Shown piece after piece: positions 51,599 to 59,292 of a stretch of 64,000 nt of DNA. The position numbers and the translations under genes are program-made. Below the pieces are notes generated by a model. That model was not told the origin of the DNA. It made no database searches and was given only the letters and a program-made list of their open reading frames with translations. Numbering within the stretch: the first letter of the stretch is position 1; every line of letters starts with the position of its first letter. Origin of the DNA: Curtobacterium sp. VKM Ac-1393 (GTDB taxonomy: Bacteria > Actinomycetota > Actinomycetes > Actinomycetales > Microbacteriaceae); contig NZ_JADKRW010000002.1 in the NCBI RefSeq assembly GCF_015350995.1, positions 1 through 64,000 on the forward strand. The letters are read 5' to 3'.

Positions 51599-51804
51599 CG
51601 GGCGCGACGGTCACCGTCGGGGGTGGGGCGGGCCTCCCGTCCGCCTCGTCGGTTCCGGATGCGATCTCCGGACTGGAGGCGCGCCCCGGCCTGCTCACGC
51701 TGGTCACGCCCGGTGGTGCGCCGGTCTGCGACGGCGATTCGTGCCTGATCGACGCCGGATCGTTCGCCGGTGCCGAGGGGGACTGGAGCGAGGTCCCGGA
51801 CTGA
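51595..51804 (+). CDS. Small protein (69 aa) coupled to the FrnE-like gene
   Basis: Not recognised. ATG 51595 overlaps the FrnE-like stop (ATGA), so the protein would be translationally coupled. It is acidic, begins MTGATVTVGGGAG and has a compact segment TLVTPGGAPVCDGDSCLIDA with two Cys five residues apart (C45 and C50). It ends GDWSEVPD, with no membrane segment. The CGGGCCTCCCG motif (51629-51639) is inside the reading frame, so this copy of the motif would be translated. It could be a genuine redox-related small protein or a chance frame; overlap and codon use favour a gene. Confidence 0.5.
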   Translation: MTGATVTVGGGAGLPSASSVPDAISGLEARPGLLTLVTPGGAPVCDGDSCLIDAGSFAGAEGDWSEVPD

Positions 51805-51807
51805 CGC

Positions 51808-51915
51808 ATCCGTCGGTCGCGCGTCGCGCGCTGGTGGTCCCGCGCCCCCGTGCGGTCGTTGCGCCCCGACTCTGCGGGGCGCGACGGCTGAGCGGGGGCG
51901 CGATCCGTCGGTCGC
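51808..51915. repeat. Nested palindrome flanked by 13-bp direct repeats
   Basis: Inner arms GCGCCCCG (51861-51868) and CGGGGCGC (51875-51882) lie within outer arms CGCGCCCCCG (51841-51850) and CGGGGGCGCG (51893-51902). The whole is flanked by identical ATCCGTCGGTCGC words at 51808-51820 and 51903-51915. It separates two convergent genes and is a probable bidirectional terminator; the flanking repeats resemble a small inserted element. Confidence 0.75.
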
Positions 51916-51923
51916 CGGACCGA

Positions 51924-52409
51924 TCAGTCGCGCTGCGGTTCCTGGTCGGTGATGTCGGCGACCGTCGCGGCGTACGCGGCGATGAGGTCGTCGGCGTCGA
52001 CGAAGGCGCTCGCGCCGTGTCGGCCCGCGCCGAGGGCGACCCGGCGGCCGACGATCCGTTCGTCGGCGTAGACGGGCAGGTCGCCGGTCGCACCGATGGG
52101 GGTGATGGTGCCGCGCTCGTAGCCGGACGCCTGCAGTGCGGTCGCGGCGTCGGGCATCGACAGCTTGTTCACGCCGACCACGGTGCGGAGCTTCTTCCAC
52201 GCGATGCTGCGGCCGCCGGGCACCAGGGCGAGCAGGAACCCGCCGTCGTGACGCTTGACCACGAGCGTCTTGACGACGTCGCCTGGCGTGATGCCGAGCA
52301 GTTCGGCGGCCTGCTGCAGGGAGTCCGCTGCCGGACGCTCGACCACGTCGACCGTCAGGCCGCGGGCCGCTGCGTCGGTGTCGAACCGGGTGCTGGCGTC
52401 GATGGTCAT
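51924..52409 (-). CDS. YbaK/EbsC-family aminoacyl-tRNA deacylase
   Basis: Trans-editing-type domain protein, 161 aa, of the YbaK/EbsC family. These proteins deacylate mischarged tRNAs (YbaK acts on Cys-tRNA-Pro). The ATG at 52409 is supported by TAGCGT ending 7 nt upstream. Motifs include GDVVKTLVVKRHDGGFLLAL with the conserved Lys, LSMPDAATALQASGYERGTI and TPIGATGDLPVYADERI. It is convergent with the FrnE-like gene pair and divergent from dusB (47 nt apart). Confidence 0.9.
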   Translation of the reverse strand: MTIDASTRFDTDAAARGLTVDVVERPAADSLQQAAELLGITPGDVVKTLVVKRHDGGFLLALVPGGRSIAWKKLRTVVGVNKLSMPDAATALQASGYERGTITPIGATGDLPVYADERIVGRRVALGAGRHGASAFVDADDLIAAYAATVADITDQEPQRD

Positions 52410-52456
52410 GTGGAGAACGCTACCGGCGAGCACCGACGTGGGAGGATGGACCAGGT

Positions 52457-53611
52457 ATGACGATCACACACGCCCCAGCACGGCCTCTGCGCATCGGCCC
52501 GATCGAGGTCGACGTGCCGGTCGTGCTCGCGCCCATGGCGGGCATCACGAACATGGCGTACCGCCGGCTCTGCCGCGAGTACGGCGCCGGACTCTACGTC
52601 TGCGAGATGATCACCTCGCGGGCGCTGGTCGAACGGACACCCGAGTCGATGCGGCTCATCCAGCACCACGAGTCCGAGACCCCGCGGTCGATCCAGCTCT
52701 ACGGCGTCGAGCCGAACACGGTCGCCGAGGCAGCGTCGATCCTGGTGGGCGAGGACCGTGCCGACCACATCGACCTGAACTTCGGGTGCCCGGTGCCGAA
52801 GGTCACCCGCAAGGGCGGCGGGGCTGCCCTGCCCTGGAAGACCGACCTGTTCCGCGACCTCGTGACGAAGACCGTCCGGGCCGCCGGTGACGTGCCGGTC
52901 ACCGTCAAGATGCGCAAGGGCATCGACGAGGACCACCTGACCTACCTCGACGCCGCCCGCATCGCGCGGGACGCCGGTGTCGCAGCCGTCTCGCTGCACG
53001 CCCGCACGGCGAACGAGCACTACTCCGGTCACGCCGACTGGTCGGCGATCGCGACGCTGAAGGAAGCCGTCACCGACATCCCGATCCTCGGCAACGGCGA
53101 CATCTGGTCCGCAGCCGACGCGCTCCGCATGATCGACGAGACCGGCGCGGACGGCGTCGTCGTCGGGCGCGGGTGCCTCGGTCGGCCGTGGCTGTTCGGC
53201 GACCTGGCGGCGGCGTTCCGCGGCGAGGGGATCCGCTACATGCCGACCCTCGGCGAGGTCGCCGACGGGTTCCGTCGGCACGCCGAGCTGCTCGTCGAGT
53301 TCTTCGAGTCGGAAGACCACGGCTGCCGCGACATCCGCAAGCACGTCGCCTGGTACTTCAAGGGGTACCCGATCGGCAGCGACGTCCGGTCCGGTCTCGC
53401 GCTGTCGTCGAGCCTGCAGGAGATCGACGACCTGCTCGGGCAGCTCGACCGTGACGCGCCGTACCCCGGCGAGGGTGCCGAGGGGCCCCGCGGCCGCGCC
53501 GGCCACCCGAAGCGCACGGCCCTGCCCGACCGCTGGCTCGAGTCCCGCGACGTCGACAGCGAGTTCCGCAAGGTCCTCGCCGCGGCCGAACTGCACCACA
53601 GCGGCGGATGA
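52457..53611 (+). CDS. dusB: tRNA-dihydrouridine synthase (DusB-like)
   Basis: FMN-dependent enzyme that reduces uridines in the tRNA D loop, 384 aa. The flavin TIM barrel opens VVLAPMAGITNMAYRRLCRE. The catalytic Cys is in IDLNFGCPVPKVTRKGGGAA, followed by VKMRKGIDEDHLTYLDAARI and the phosphate-binding loop GADGVVVGRGCLGRPWLFGD. The C-terminal helical domain continues to RKVLAAAELHHSGG. The stop overlaps the dgt ATG. The dus-dgt-dnaG order is conserved in many actinobacteria. Confidence 0.94.
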   Translation: MTITHAPARPLRIGPIEVDVPVVLAPMAGITNMAYRRLCREYGAGLYVCEMITSRALVERTPESMRLIQHHESETPRSIQLYGVEPNTVAEAASILVGEDRADHIDLNFGCPVPKVTRKGGGAALPWKTDLFRDLVTKTVRAAGDVPVTVKMRKGIDEDHLTYLDAARIARDAGVAAVSLHARTANEHYSGHADWSAIATLKEAVTDIPILGNGDIWSAADALRMIDETGADGVVVGRGCLGRPWLFGDLAAAFRGEGIRYMPTLGEVADGFRRHAELLVEFFESEDHGCRDIRKHVAWYFKGYPIGSDVRSGLALSSSLQEIDDLLGQLDRDAPYPGEGAEGPRGRAGHPKRTALPDRWLESRDVDSEFRKVLAAAELHHSGG

Positions 53612-54939
53612 GCGCCTTCTCGTCGTACGGTCCCGCCGACGCCGAACGCTGGCTGCCGGAACAGCACTCGAACCGGCGGTCCGACTTCGCCCGCGACCGT
53701 GCCCGCCTGCTGCACTCGAGCGCGCTCCGTCGCCTCGCCGCGAAGACCCAGGTGCTCAGCCCGACGACCGGGCTCGACTTCGCCCGCAACCGCCTGACGC
53801 ACTCGCTCGAGGTCGCACAGGTCGGTCGTGAGCTCGCGGACTCCCTCGGGCTCGACCCCGACGTCGTCGACACCGCGTGCCTGGCGCACGACATCGGCCA
53901 CCCGCCGTTCGGCCACAACGGCGAGACTGCGGTCAACGCGTGGGCCGCCGGGATCGGTGGGTTCGAGGGGAACGCGCAGACGCTCCGACTGCTGACACGG
54001 CTCGAGCCGAAGGTCTACGGGGTGCGGCCGGGTGCCGGTGCCGGTGCCGGTGCTGGCGCGGGGGCCGACGCTGGCGTCGAGCGTCCCTTCGGGCTCAACC
54101 TGACGCGCGCGTCACTGGACGCCAGCTGCAAGTACCCGTGGCCGGCGGCGCAGGGCGTCTCCGAGTCGTCGTCCGGCCGCACGAAGTTCGGGTTCTACGA
54201 CGACGACCACGACGCCTTCGAGTGGCTCCGGGCCGGGGCTCCCCGCCGCCAGCGGTGCATCGAGGCGCAGGTCATGGACCTGTCCGACGACATCGCCTAC
54301 TCGGTGCACGACTTCGAGGACGCCGTCGTCGCCGGGTTCATCGACGTCGCGGCCCTCGGTGACCGCGTCGGCGAGAACGACATCGTCTCCGCCATGCACG
54401 CCTGGGTCGGCGACGACCTGAGCCGCGACGAACTGCTCGAGGCGTTCGACCGCCTCCGGTCGCTGCCGCTGTGGATGACCTCGTACGACGGGTCCCGCCG
54501 CGACGCCGCCCACCTGAAGAACCTGACCTCGCAGCTGATCGGACGCTTCGCGCGCACGGCGACGGCCGCGACCCGCGAGTCCTACGCATCCGGGTCCCTG
54601 GTCCGGTTCGCGGCCTCGGTCGTCACACCGCCCGAGATCATCGGTGAGATCGCGGTGCTCAAGGGGATCGTGGCGGCGTTCGTGATGACGCAGGGCGATC
54701 GCCAGCCCGTGTACGAGGAACAGCGCCGGATCCTGACCGAACTGCTCGACGTCCTGGCGGCGTCGGGTGCGCCGGACCTGGAGCCCGGGTTCGCAGCGGA
54801 CTGGCGTGCGGCGTCCGACGACGACGGGCGACTCCGCGCCGTGGTCGACCAGGTCGCGAGCCTGACGGACCAGGGGGCGATCGCCTGGCACCGACGGTTG
54901 GTCGTCGGCGAGCGGGAAGCGGTCCACATCCCGGTGTGA
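53608..54939 (+). CDS. dgt: dNTP triphosphohydrolase (dGTPase)
   Basis: HD-domain enzyme that splits dNTPs into nucleoside and triphosphate, 443 aa. Metal ligands are seen in FARNRLTHSLEVAQVGRELA and CLAHDIGHPPFGHNGE. Further conserved stretches are LNLTRASLDASCKYPW and QVMDLSDDIAYSVHDFEDAV. Near residues 140-156 the protein carries an extra (Gly-Ala)n tract encoded by a 6-bp tandem repeat, just before the conserved LNLTRA segment. ATG 53608 overlaps the dusB stop by 4 nt. A repeat-containing 85-nt gap leads to dnaG. Confidence 0.93.
   Translation: MSAFSSYGPADAERWLPEQHSNRRSDFARDRARLLHSSALRRLAAKTQVLSPTTGLDFARNRLTHSLEVAQVGRELADSLGLDPDVVDTACLAHDIGHPPFGHNGETAVNAWAAGIGGFEGNAQTLRLLTRLEPKVYGVRPGAGAGAGAGAGADAGVERPFGLNLTRASLDASCKYPWPAAQGVSESSSGRTKFGFYDDDHDAFEWLRAGAPRRQRCIEAQVMDLSDDIAYSVHDFEDAVVAGFIDVAALGDRVGENDIVSAMHAWVGDDLSRDELLEAFDRLRSLPLWMTSYDGSRRDAAHLKNLTSQLIGRFARTATAATRESYASGSLVRFAASVVTPPEIIGEIAVLKGIVAAFVMTQGDRQPVYEEQRRILTELLDVLAASGAPDLEPGFAADWRAASDDDGRLRAVVDQVASLTDQGAIAWHRRLVVGEREAVHIPV
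54031..54072 (+). repeat. 6-bp coding microsatellite in dgt
   Basis: GGTGCC x3, then GGTGCT, GGCGCG, GGGGCC and GACGCT. It encodes about six Gly-Ala pairs. Copy-number change would keep the frame. Confidence 0.7.
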
Positions 54940-54949
54940 GCGGGGCCGC

Positions 54950-55018
54950 GGTCGGTCGCGGTGGCTCGTCCACATGTCGGGGCCGCGGTCGGCCGAGGTC
55001 GGTCCCACGAACTAGGAT
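54950..55018 (+). promoter_or_regulatory. dnaG promoter with upstream direct repeat
   Basis: TAGGAT (55013-55018) ends 6 nt before GTG 55025, so dnaG is probably leaderless. Upstream, GGGGCCGCGGTCGG occurs twice as direct repeats (from about 54951 and 54979). Confidence 0.5.
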
Positions 55019-55024
55019 CAGAGG

Positions 55025-56938
55025 GTGGCTGGCAGGATCGCGCGGAACGACATCGACGAGGTCCGCTCGCGTGTCAACATCGCCGACGTCGTCGGCGACT
55101 ACGTCACGCTGAAGAACGCGGGCGTCGGCTCGATGAAGGGGCTGTGCCCCTTCCACGACGAGCGCTCTCCGTCGTTCCACGTCCGACCCCAGGTCGGTCG
55201 GTACCACTGCTTCGGCTGCGGCGAGGACGGCGACGTCTTCAGCTTCATCATGGCGCAGGACCACACCACCTTCGCCGAGGCCGTCGAGCGCATGGCGGCC
55301 AAGATCGGCTTCACCCTGCACTACGAAGAGGGCGACGGGCCGCGCACCGACTACAACACCCGGGCTCGGCTGATCGCTGCCAACGAAGCGGCGCTCGAGT
55401 ACTACACGGCGCAGCTCACCACGGCCGCGGCCGACCCAGCCCGGCGGTTCCTGGGGGAGCGCGGGTTCGACCCCTCGGCAGCGCAGCGCTTCGGCGTCGG
55501 GTTCGCGCCGAAGTCCTTCGACATGCTCAAGGACCACCTGCGCGGTCGGGGCTTCACGCTCGAGGAACTCACCTCGGCCGGGCTCGTCAGCCAGGGCGAC
55601 CGATCGCCGTACGACCGGTTCCGTGGGCGCTTGATGTGGCCCATCCGTGACGTCACCGGTGCCACCATCGGGTTCGGTGCCCGCCGCCTGCTCGACGACG
55701 ACAAGGGCCCGAAGTACCTCAACACGCCCGAGACCCCGATCTACCACAAGAGCCAGGTGCTCTACGGGCTCGACCTGGCCCGCCGCGACATCTCGAAGCA
55801 GAAGCAGGTCGTGATCGTCGAGGGCTACACCGACGTCATGGCCTGTCACGTCGCCGGTGTCACCACCGCGGTCGCCACGTGCGGCACGTCGTTCGGCGTC
55901 GACCACATCAAGGTGCTGCGCCCGATGCTCGGCGACCTGGCCGGCGCCGATCCGAACGCCAACGGCGAGGTCGTCTTCACCTTCGACCCCGACGAGGCCG
56001 GGCAGCGTGCCGCGTCGCGCGCCTTCGCCGAGGAGCAGCGGTTCGCCGCGCAGACCTACGTCGCCGTCGCGCCCGGGGGCCTCGACCCGTGCGACCTGCG
56101 GCTGGCCCGCGGTGACGACGCCATCCGCCGCCTCATCACGAACAAGCGCCCGATGTTCGAGTTCATGATCCGCCGAACGCTGGAGGGCCACGACCTCGAA
56201 ACGGTCGAGGGCCGCGTCGGTGCCCTCCGCGCGGCGGCCCCCGTGCTCGCCGGCATCCGCGATCGCTCGCTCACGCAGGGGTACGTCCGCGAACTGGCCG
56301 GCTGGCTCGGCATGGACATGCCCGAGGTCCGTCGGTCGGTCGAGACCGCGCGTCGGCGTGCGGGGTCGACGGACGATCGGTCAGGAGGCCCGGGGCGCGA
56401 CGGTCGCACCGGTCACGGTGCCGACGGGGCGGGTGTGGTCGACGAGCCCGTCGCCGGGATCCGCTCGCTGCCGAACGACCCGATCAGCCGAATGGAGCGC
56501 GACGCCGTCATGGCGATGGTGCAGCAGCCGACCTCGGTCGGAGCGCCGCTGCTCGGGCTCGCCGCATCGGCCACGTTCTCGGCGCCGATGCTCGCCGCCG
56601 TACGAGACGCCGTCGTCGCCAACGTCGACGTCATCGGTGCGGGGGACTGGCTCGACCGGTTGCTCGCTGACGTGCCGACCCCGTTGCGGTCCCTGACGCA
56701 CGAGCTCGCCCTCTCCCCGATCCCCGCGCGCAACGCGGACGACCTGGCGGCGTACTGCCGGAGCATCGTCGTCGCCCTGGTCGAGCGGGACCTGCTTGCG
56801 CGCAAGGCCTCGTTGCTCGGGCAGCTGCAGCGGGCGGACCCGCACGAGCAGGCCGAGCGACGCGCCGAGATCCAGCGGCAGCTCGTCGACATCGACGGGC
56901 AGCGGATGCGGCTCCGCGCCGACGCCGAGGCTTCCTAG
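55025..56938 (+). CDS. dnaG: DNA primase
   Basis: Makes RNA primers for replication, 637 aa. The CHC2 zinc finger has C41, H44, C62 and C65 (GLCPFHDERS and YHCFGCGEDG). The RNA-polymerase core follows. The TOPRIM centre has VIVEGYTDVMACH and VVFTFDPDEAGQRA. A Gly/Asp-rich linker (DRSGGPGRDGRTGHGADG, about residues 450-470) leads to the C-terminal helicase-binding domain. GTG 55025 follows directly after a TAGGAT -10. It ends the dus-dgt-dnaG run and is followed by a 639-nt gap. Confidence 0.95.
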   Translation: MAGRIARNDIDEVRSRVNIADVVGDYVTLKNAGVGSMKGLCPFHDERSPSFHVRPQVGRYHCFGCGEDGDVFSFIMAQDHTTFAEAVERMAAKIGFTLHYEEGDGPRTDYNTRARLIAANEAALEYYTAQLTTAAADPARRFLGERGFDPSAAQRFGVGFAPKSFDMLKDHLRGRGFTLEELTSAGLVSQGDRSPYDRFRGRLMWPIRDVTGATIGFGARRLLDDDKGPKYLNTPETPIYHKSQVLYGLDLARRDISKQKQVVIVEGYTDVMACHVAGVTTAVATCGTSFGVDHIKVLRPMLGDLAGADPNANGEVVFTFDPDEAGQRAASRAFAEEQRFAAQTYVAVAPGGLDPCDLRLARGDDAIRRLITNKRPMFEFMIRRTLEGHDLETVEGRVGALRAAAPVLAGIRDRSLTQGYVRELAGWLGMDMPEVRRSVETARRRAGSTDDRSGGPGRDGRTGHGADGAGVVDEPVAGIRSLPNDPISRMERDAVMAMVQQPTSVGAPLLGLAASATFSAPMLAAVRDAVVANVDVIGAGDWLDRLLADVPTPLRSLTHELALSPIPARNADDLAAYCRSIVVALVERDLLARKASLLGQLQRADPHEQAERRAEIQRQLVDIDGQRMRLRADAEAS

Positions 56939-57028
56939 CCACTTCGCCTGTTCCCGCGGCCCGCGGCCGGCGGCTCTTCGGGGCGCTTGGCGTCGCCGAG
57001 GTCGCACGACGCGCCGCCTGCCGTTCGT

Positions 57029-57289
57029 CCAGGTTCCGAAATCTGCGCATCTGCCCGCGGCCACGCGGCACTTCGTGGAACCTCGGTGAGCCGGCATGTG
57101 GGCGGGGCGTGTCCGCACGACGTGGCTGAGGCAGTGCGACGTGACCACGTTGCAGAGGTGACGGGCGTTGTTGCGGTGCGCCGGGCCTCCCGGTCGATGT
57201 CCGAGGTTCCACAACACGCCGCGTGCGTGCCGCCGAGGTGCCGATGCGAGGCCGAACGTGCGCCGACATGCCGAGATTTCGGAACCTGG
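57029..57289. repeat. Large two-layer inverted repeat between dnaG and the peptide transporter
   Basis: Outer arms CCAGGTTCCGAAATCTGCGC (57029-57048, extending 2 nt further) and their complement ending GATTTCGGAACCTGG (57268-57289) match at 20 of 22 positions across about 260 nt. Inner arms GTGGAACCTCGG (57075-57086) and CCGAGGTTCCAC (57201-57212) are perfect. A CGGGCCTCCCGG motif copy sits near the inner right arm (57182-57193). No convincing protein is encoded. The first 90 nt of the gap show nothing notable. Confidence 0.75.
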
Positions 57290-57357
57290 GGGCGGGGACA
57301 GGGGGGGGGTGGGGCGGCGCGGGCGGGGCGGGCGGGGCGGGCGGGGCGGGCGAGGGG
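57288..57357 (+). repeat. G-rich tract with quadruplex potential and 9-bp repeats
   Basis: Runs of 5, 4, 9 and 4 G separated by C, ACA and T (57288-57314) would readily form a G-quadruplex. A 9-bp unit, GGGCGGGGC, follows three times (57321-57347) with a partial fourth. It lies 221 nt before the substrate-binding protein gene. Confidence 0.8.
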
Positions 57358-57360
57358 CCG

Positions 57361-57451
57361 GTTGCGCCGCGCAACTTTCGTGTGCGGCGCGCCGCACCAC
57401 GGCGCACGAATGATGCATCACGCGACGGGTGCGTGCATTACAGCGGTGTAA
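57361..57451. promoter_or_regulatory. Cluster of short palindromes upstream of the peptide transporter
   Basis: GTTGCG-CCG-CGCAAC (57361-57375), GTGCGGCGCGCCGCAC (57382-57397), TGATGCATCA (57411-57420) and TTACA-GCGG-TGTAA (57438-57451) are all perfect. The last, in an AT-richer setting, is the best operator candidate. No certain -10/-35 pair could be assigned between it and the gene at 57578. Confidence 0.4.
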
Positions 57452-57577
57452 ACAAATCGCCCCCGGTTCGATGAGTTCCGTGACAGGGTGATACCAATGA
57501 GCGTTCCTGACCGGGCACACAGACGTTCCACCCGCCGGTCAGGACTCTTGCACCCATCTTCCAGAGAGGCGTCGAAC

Positions 57578-59209
57578 ATGGCATCCGTGTTCAAGAAGCA
57601 CACCACCACGTGGGGTCGGCGCGGCATCGCGCTCGGCGCCGGGGCAGCAGCGACGGCGCTGGTGCTGACCGGTTGCGCGAGCAGCAGCGTGAGCGACACC
57701 GAGCTGAAGGGCCTGAGCATCGGGACGACGGACAAGATCACCTCCCTCGACCCGGCCGGCTCCTACGACAACGGTTCCTTCGCCGTGCAGAACCAGGTCT
57801 TCCCGTTCCTGATGAACACGCCCGTGGGCAGCCCGGACGTCGAGCCGGACATCGCCACGAAGGCGGAGTTCACGAACCCGACCACGTACGAGGTCACCCT
57901 CAAGGACGGGCTCGAGTTCGCGAACGGCAACAAGCTCACCTCGAGTGACGTGAAGTTCTCGTTCGACCGCGAGCTCAAGATCAACAACGAGAACGGCCCG
58001 CAGTCGCTGCTGGCCAACCTGAAGAGCATCGACACCCCGGACGACACGACGGTGGTCTTCAACCTCGACCACGCGGACCAGACCTGGCCGCAGGTGCTCT
58101 CGAGCCCCGCCGGCCCGATCGTGGACGAGGACGTCTTCAGCGCGACGAAGCTCACCAGCGCCGACGACATCGTCAAGGGCAAGGCGTTCGCCGGGCAGTA
58201 CCAGATCAGCTCCTACAAGGAGAACCAGCTGATCCAGTACAAGACGAACCCGAAGTACGACGGTCTGCTCGGCAAGGCGAAGACCTCCGAGGTGACGGCC
58301 AACTACTACACGAAGGAGACCGACCTCAAGCTCGCCGTGCAGCAGGGCGACGTCGACGTGGCGTACCGCTCCCTGACGCCGACCGACATCTCGGATCTCC
58401 GCAAGGACGACAAGCTCAAGGTCACCGATGGCCCCGGCGGCGAGATCCGCTACGTGGTCTTCAACTTCAAGACGCAGCCGTACGGCACCGGTCAGGACGA
58501 CGCCGACGAGGCGAAGGCCCTCGCAGTGCGCCAGGCCGCCGCTGACGTGGTCGACCGCGCCGCCCTGGCGAAGGAGGTCTACAACGACACCTTCACGCCG
58601 CTGTACTCGATGGTGCCGGACGGCCTCACCGGTGCGGTCCAGCCGTTCAAGGACATGTACGGCGACGGTGATGGCGGCCCGGACGTGTCGAAGGCGAAGA
58701 AGACCCTCGCCGACGCCGGTGTCTCCGGCAAGGTGCAGCTCGACATCCAGTACGCGCCCGACCACTACGGTTCGGCCTCGGACGACGAGTACGCGCTGCT
58801 GAAGACCCAGCTCGAGGACTCGGGCCTGTTCACCGTCAACATCCAGTCGACGGTCTACACGACCTACGCCCAGGAGCGCACCAAGGACGCCTACCCGGAG
58901 TACCAGCTCGGCTGGTTCCCGGACTTCTCCGACGCCGACAACTACCTGTCGCCGTTCTTCACCAAGGAGAACTTCGTCCAGAACCACTACGACGACTCGG
59001 TCATCCAGGACCTCATCGCGAAGGAGCAGGCGGAGTCCGACCCGGACAAGCGTGCCGACCTGATCGAGCAGGCCCAGGAGCGCGAAGCAACGCAGATCTC
59101 GACGCTGCCGCTGCTGCAGGGCAAGTCCGTCGCCGTCGCCGGCAAGGACGTCAAGGGCCTGACCCTCGACGCCTCGTTCAAGTTCCGGTACGCCACCCTC
59201 AGCAAGTAG
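57578..59209 (+). CDS. Peptide ABC transporter substrate-binding lipoprotein (family 5)
   Basis: Extracytoplasmic receptor of an oligopeptide/dipeptide-type importer, 543 aa. ATG 57578 follows GAGAGGC and begins MASVFKKHTTTWGRRGIALG; an open frame 30 codons longer lacks support. The signal peptide ends at a lipobox LVLTGCASS with lipidated Cys33. The SBP_bac_5 fold shows the opening GTTDKITSLDPAGSYDNGSF, then VTLKDGLEFANGNKLTSSDV and KFSFDRELKI, and ends KGLTLDASFKFRYATLSK. A very strong hairpin separates it from the permease genes, so it may be made in excess over them. Confidence 0.93.
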   Translation: MASVFKKHTTTWGRRGIALGAGAAATALVLTGCASSSVSDTELKGLSIGTTDKITSLDPAGSYDNGSFAVQNQVFPFLMNTPVGSPDVEPDIATKAEFTNPTTYEVTLKDGLEFANGNKLTSSDVKFSFDRELKINNENGPQSLLANLKSIDTPDDTTVVFNLDHADQTWPQVLSSPAGPIVDEDVFSATKLTSADDIVKGKAFAGQYQISSYKENQLIQYKTNPKYDGLLGKAKTSEVTANYYTKETDLKLAVQQGDVDVAYRSLTPTDISDLRKDDKLKVTDGPGGEIRYVVFNFKTQPYGTGQDDADEAKALAVRQAAADVVDRAALAKEVYNDTFTPLYSMVPDGLTGAVQPFKDMYGDGDGGPDVSKAKKTLADAGVSGKVQLDIQYAPDHYGSASDDEYALLKTQLEDSGLFTVNIQSTVYTTYAQERTKDAYPEYQLGWFPDFSDADNYLSPFFTKENFVQNHYDDSVIQDLIAKEQAESDPDKRADLIEQAQEREATQISTLPLLQGKSVAVAGKDVKGLTLDASFKFRYATLSK

Positions 59210-59222
59210 CACCACGCCCCTC

Positions 59223-59267
59223 GCGCAGGCCGCGGGCGTTCCCACGAGGAACGCCCGCGGCCTGCGC
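59223..59267 (+). terminator. 20-bp perfect hairpin between binding protein and permease genes
   Basis: GCGCAGGCCGCGGGCGTTCC and its exact complement form a 20-bp stem with a CACGA loop, 13 nt after the binding-protein stop and 25 nt before the permease GTG. It probably acts as a partial terminator and 3'-end stabiliser, giving more binding protein than permease mRNA. Confidence 0.8.
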
Positions 59268-59292
59268 ACCGGCATGAAAGGCACCCCTCCCC

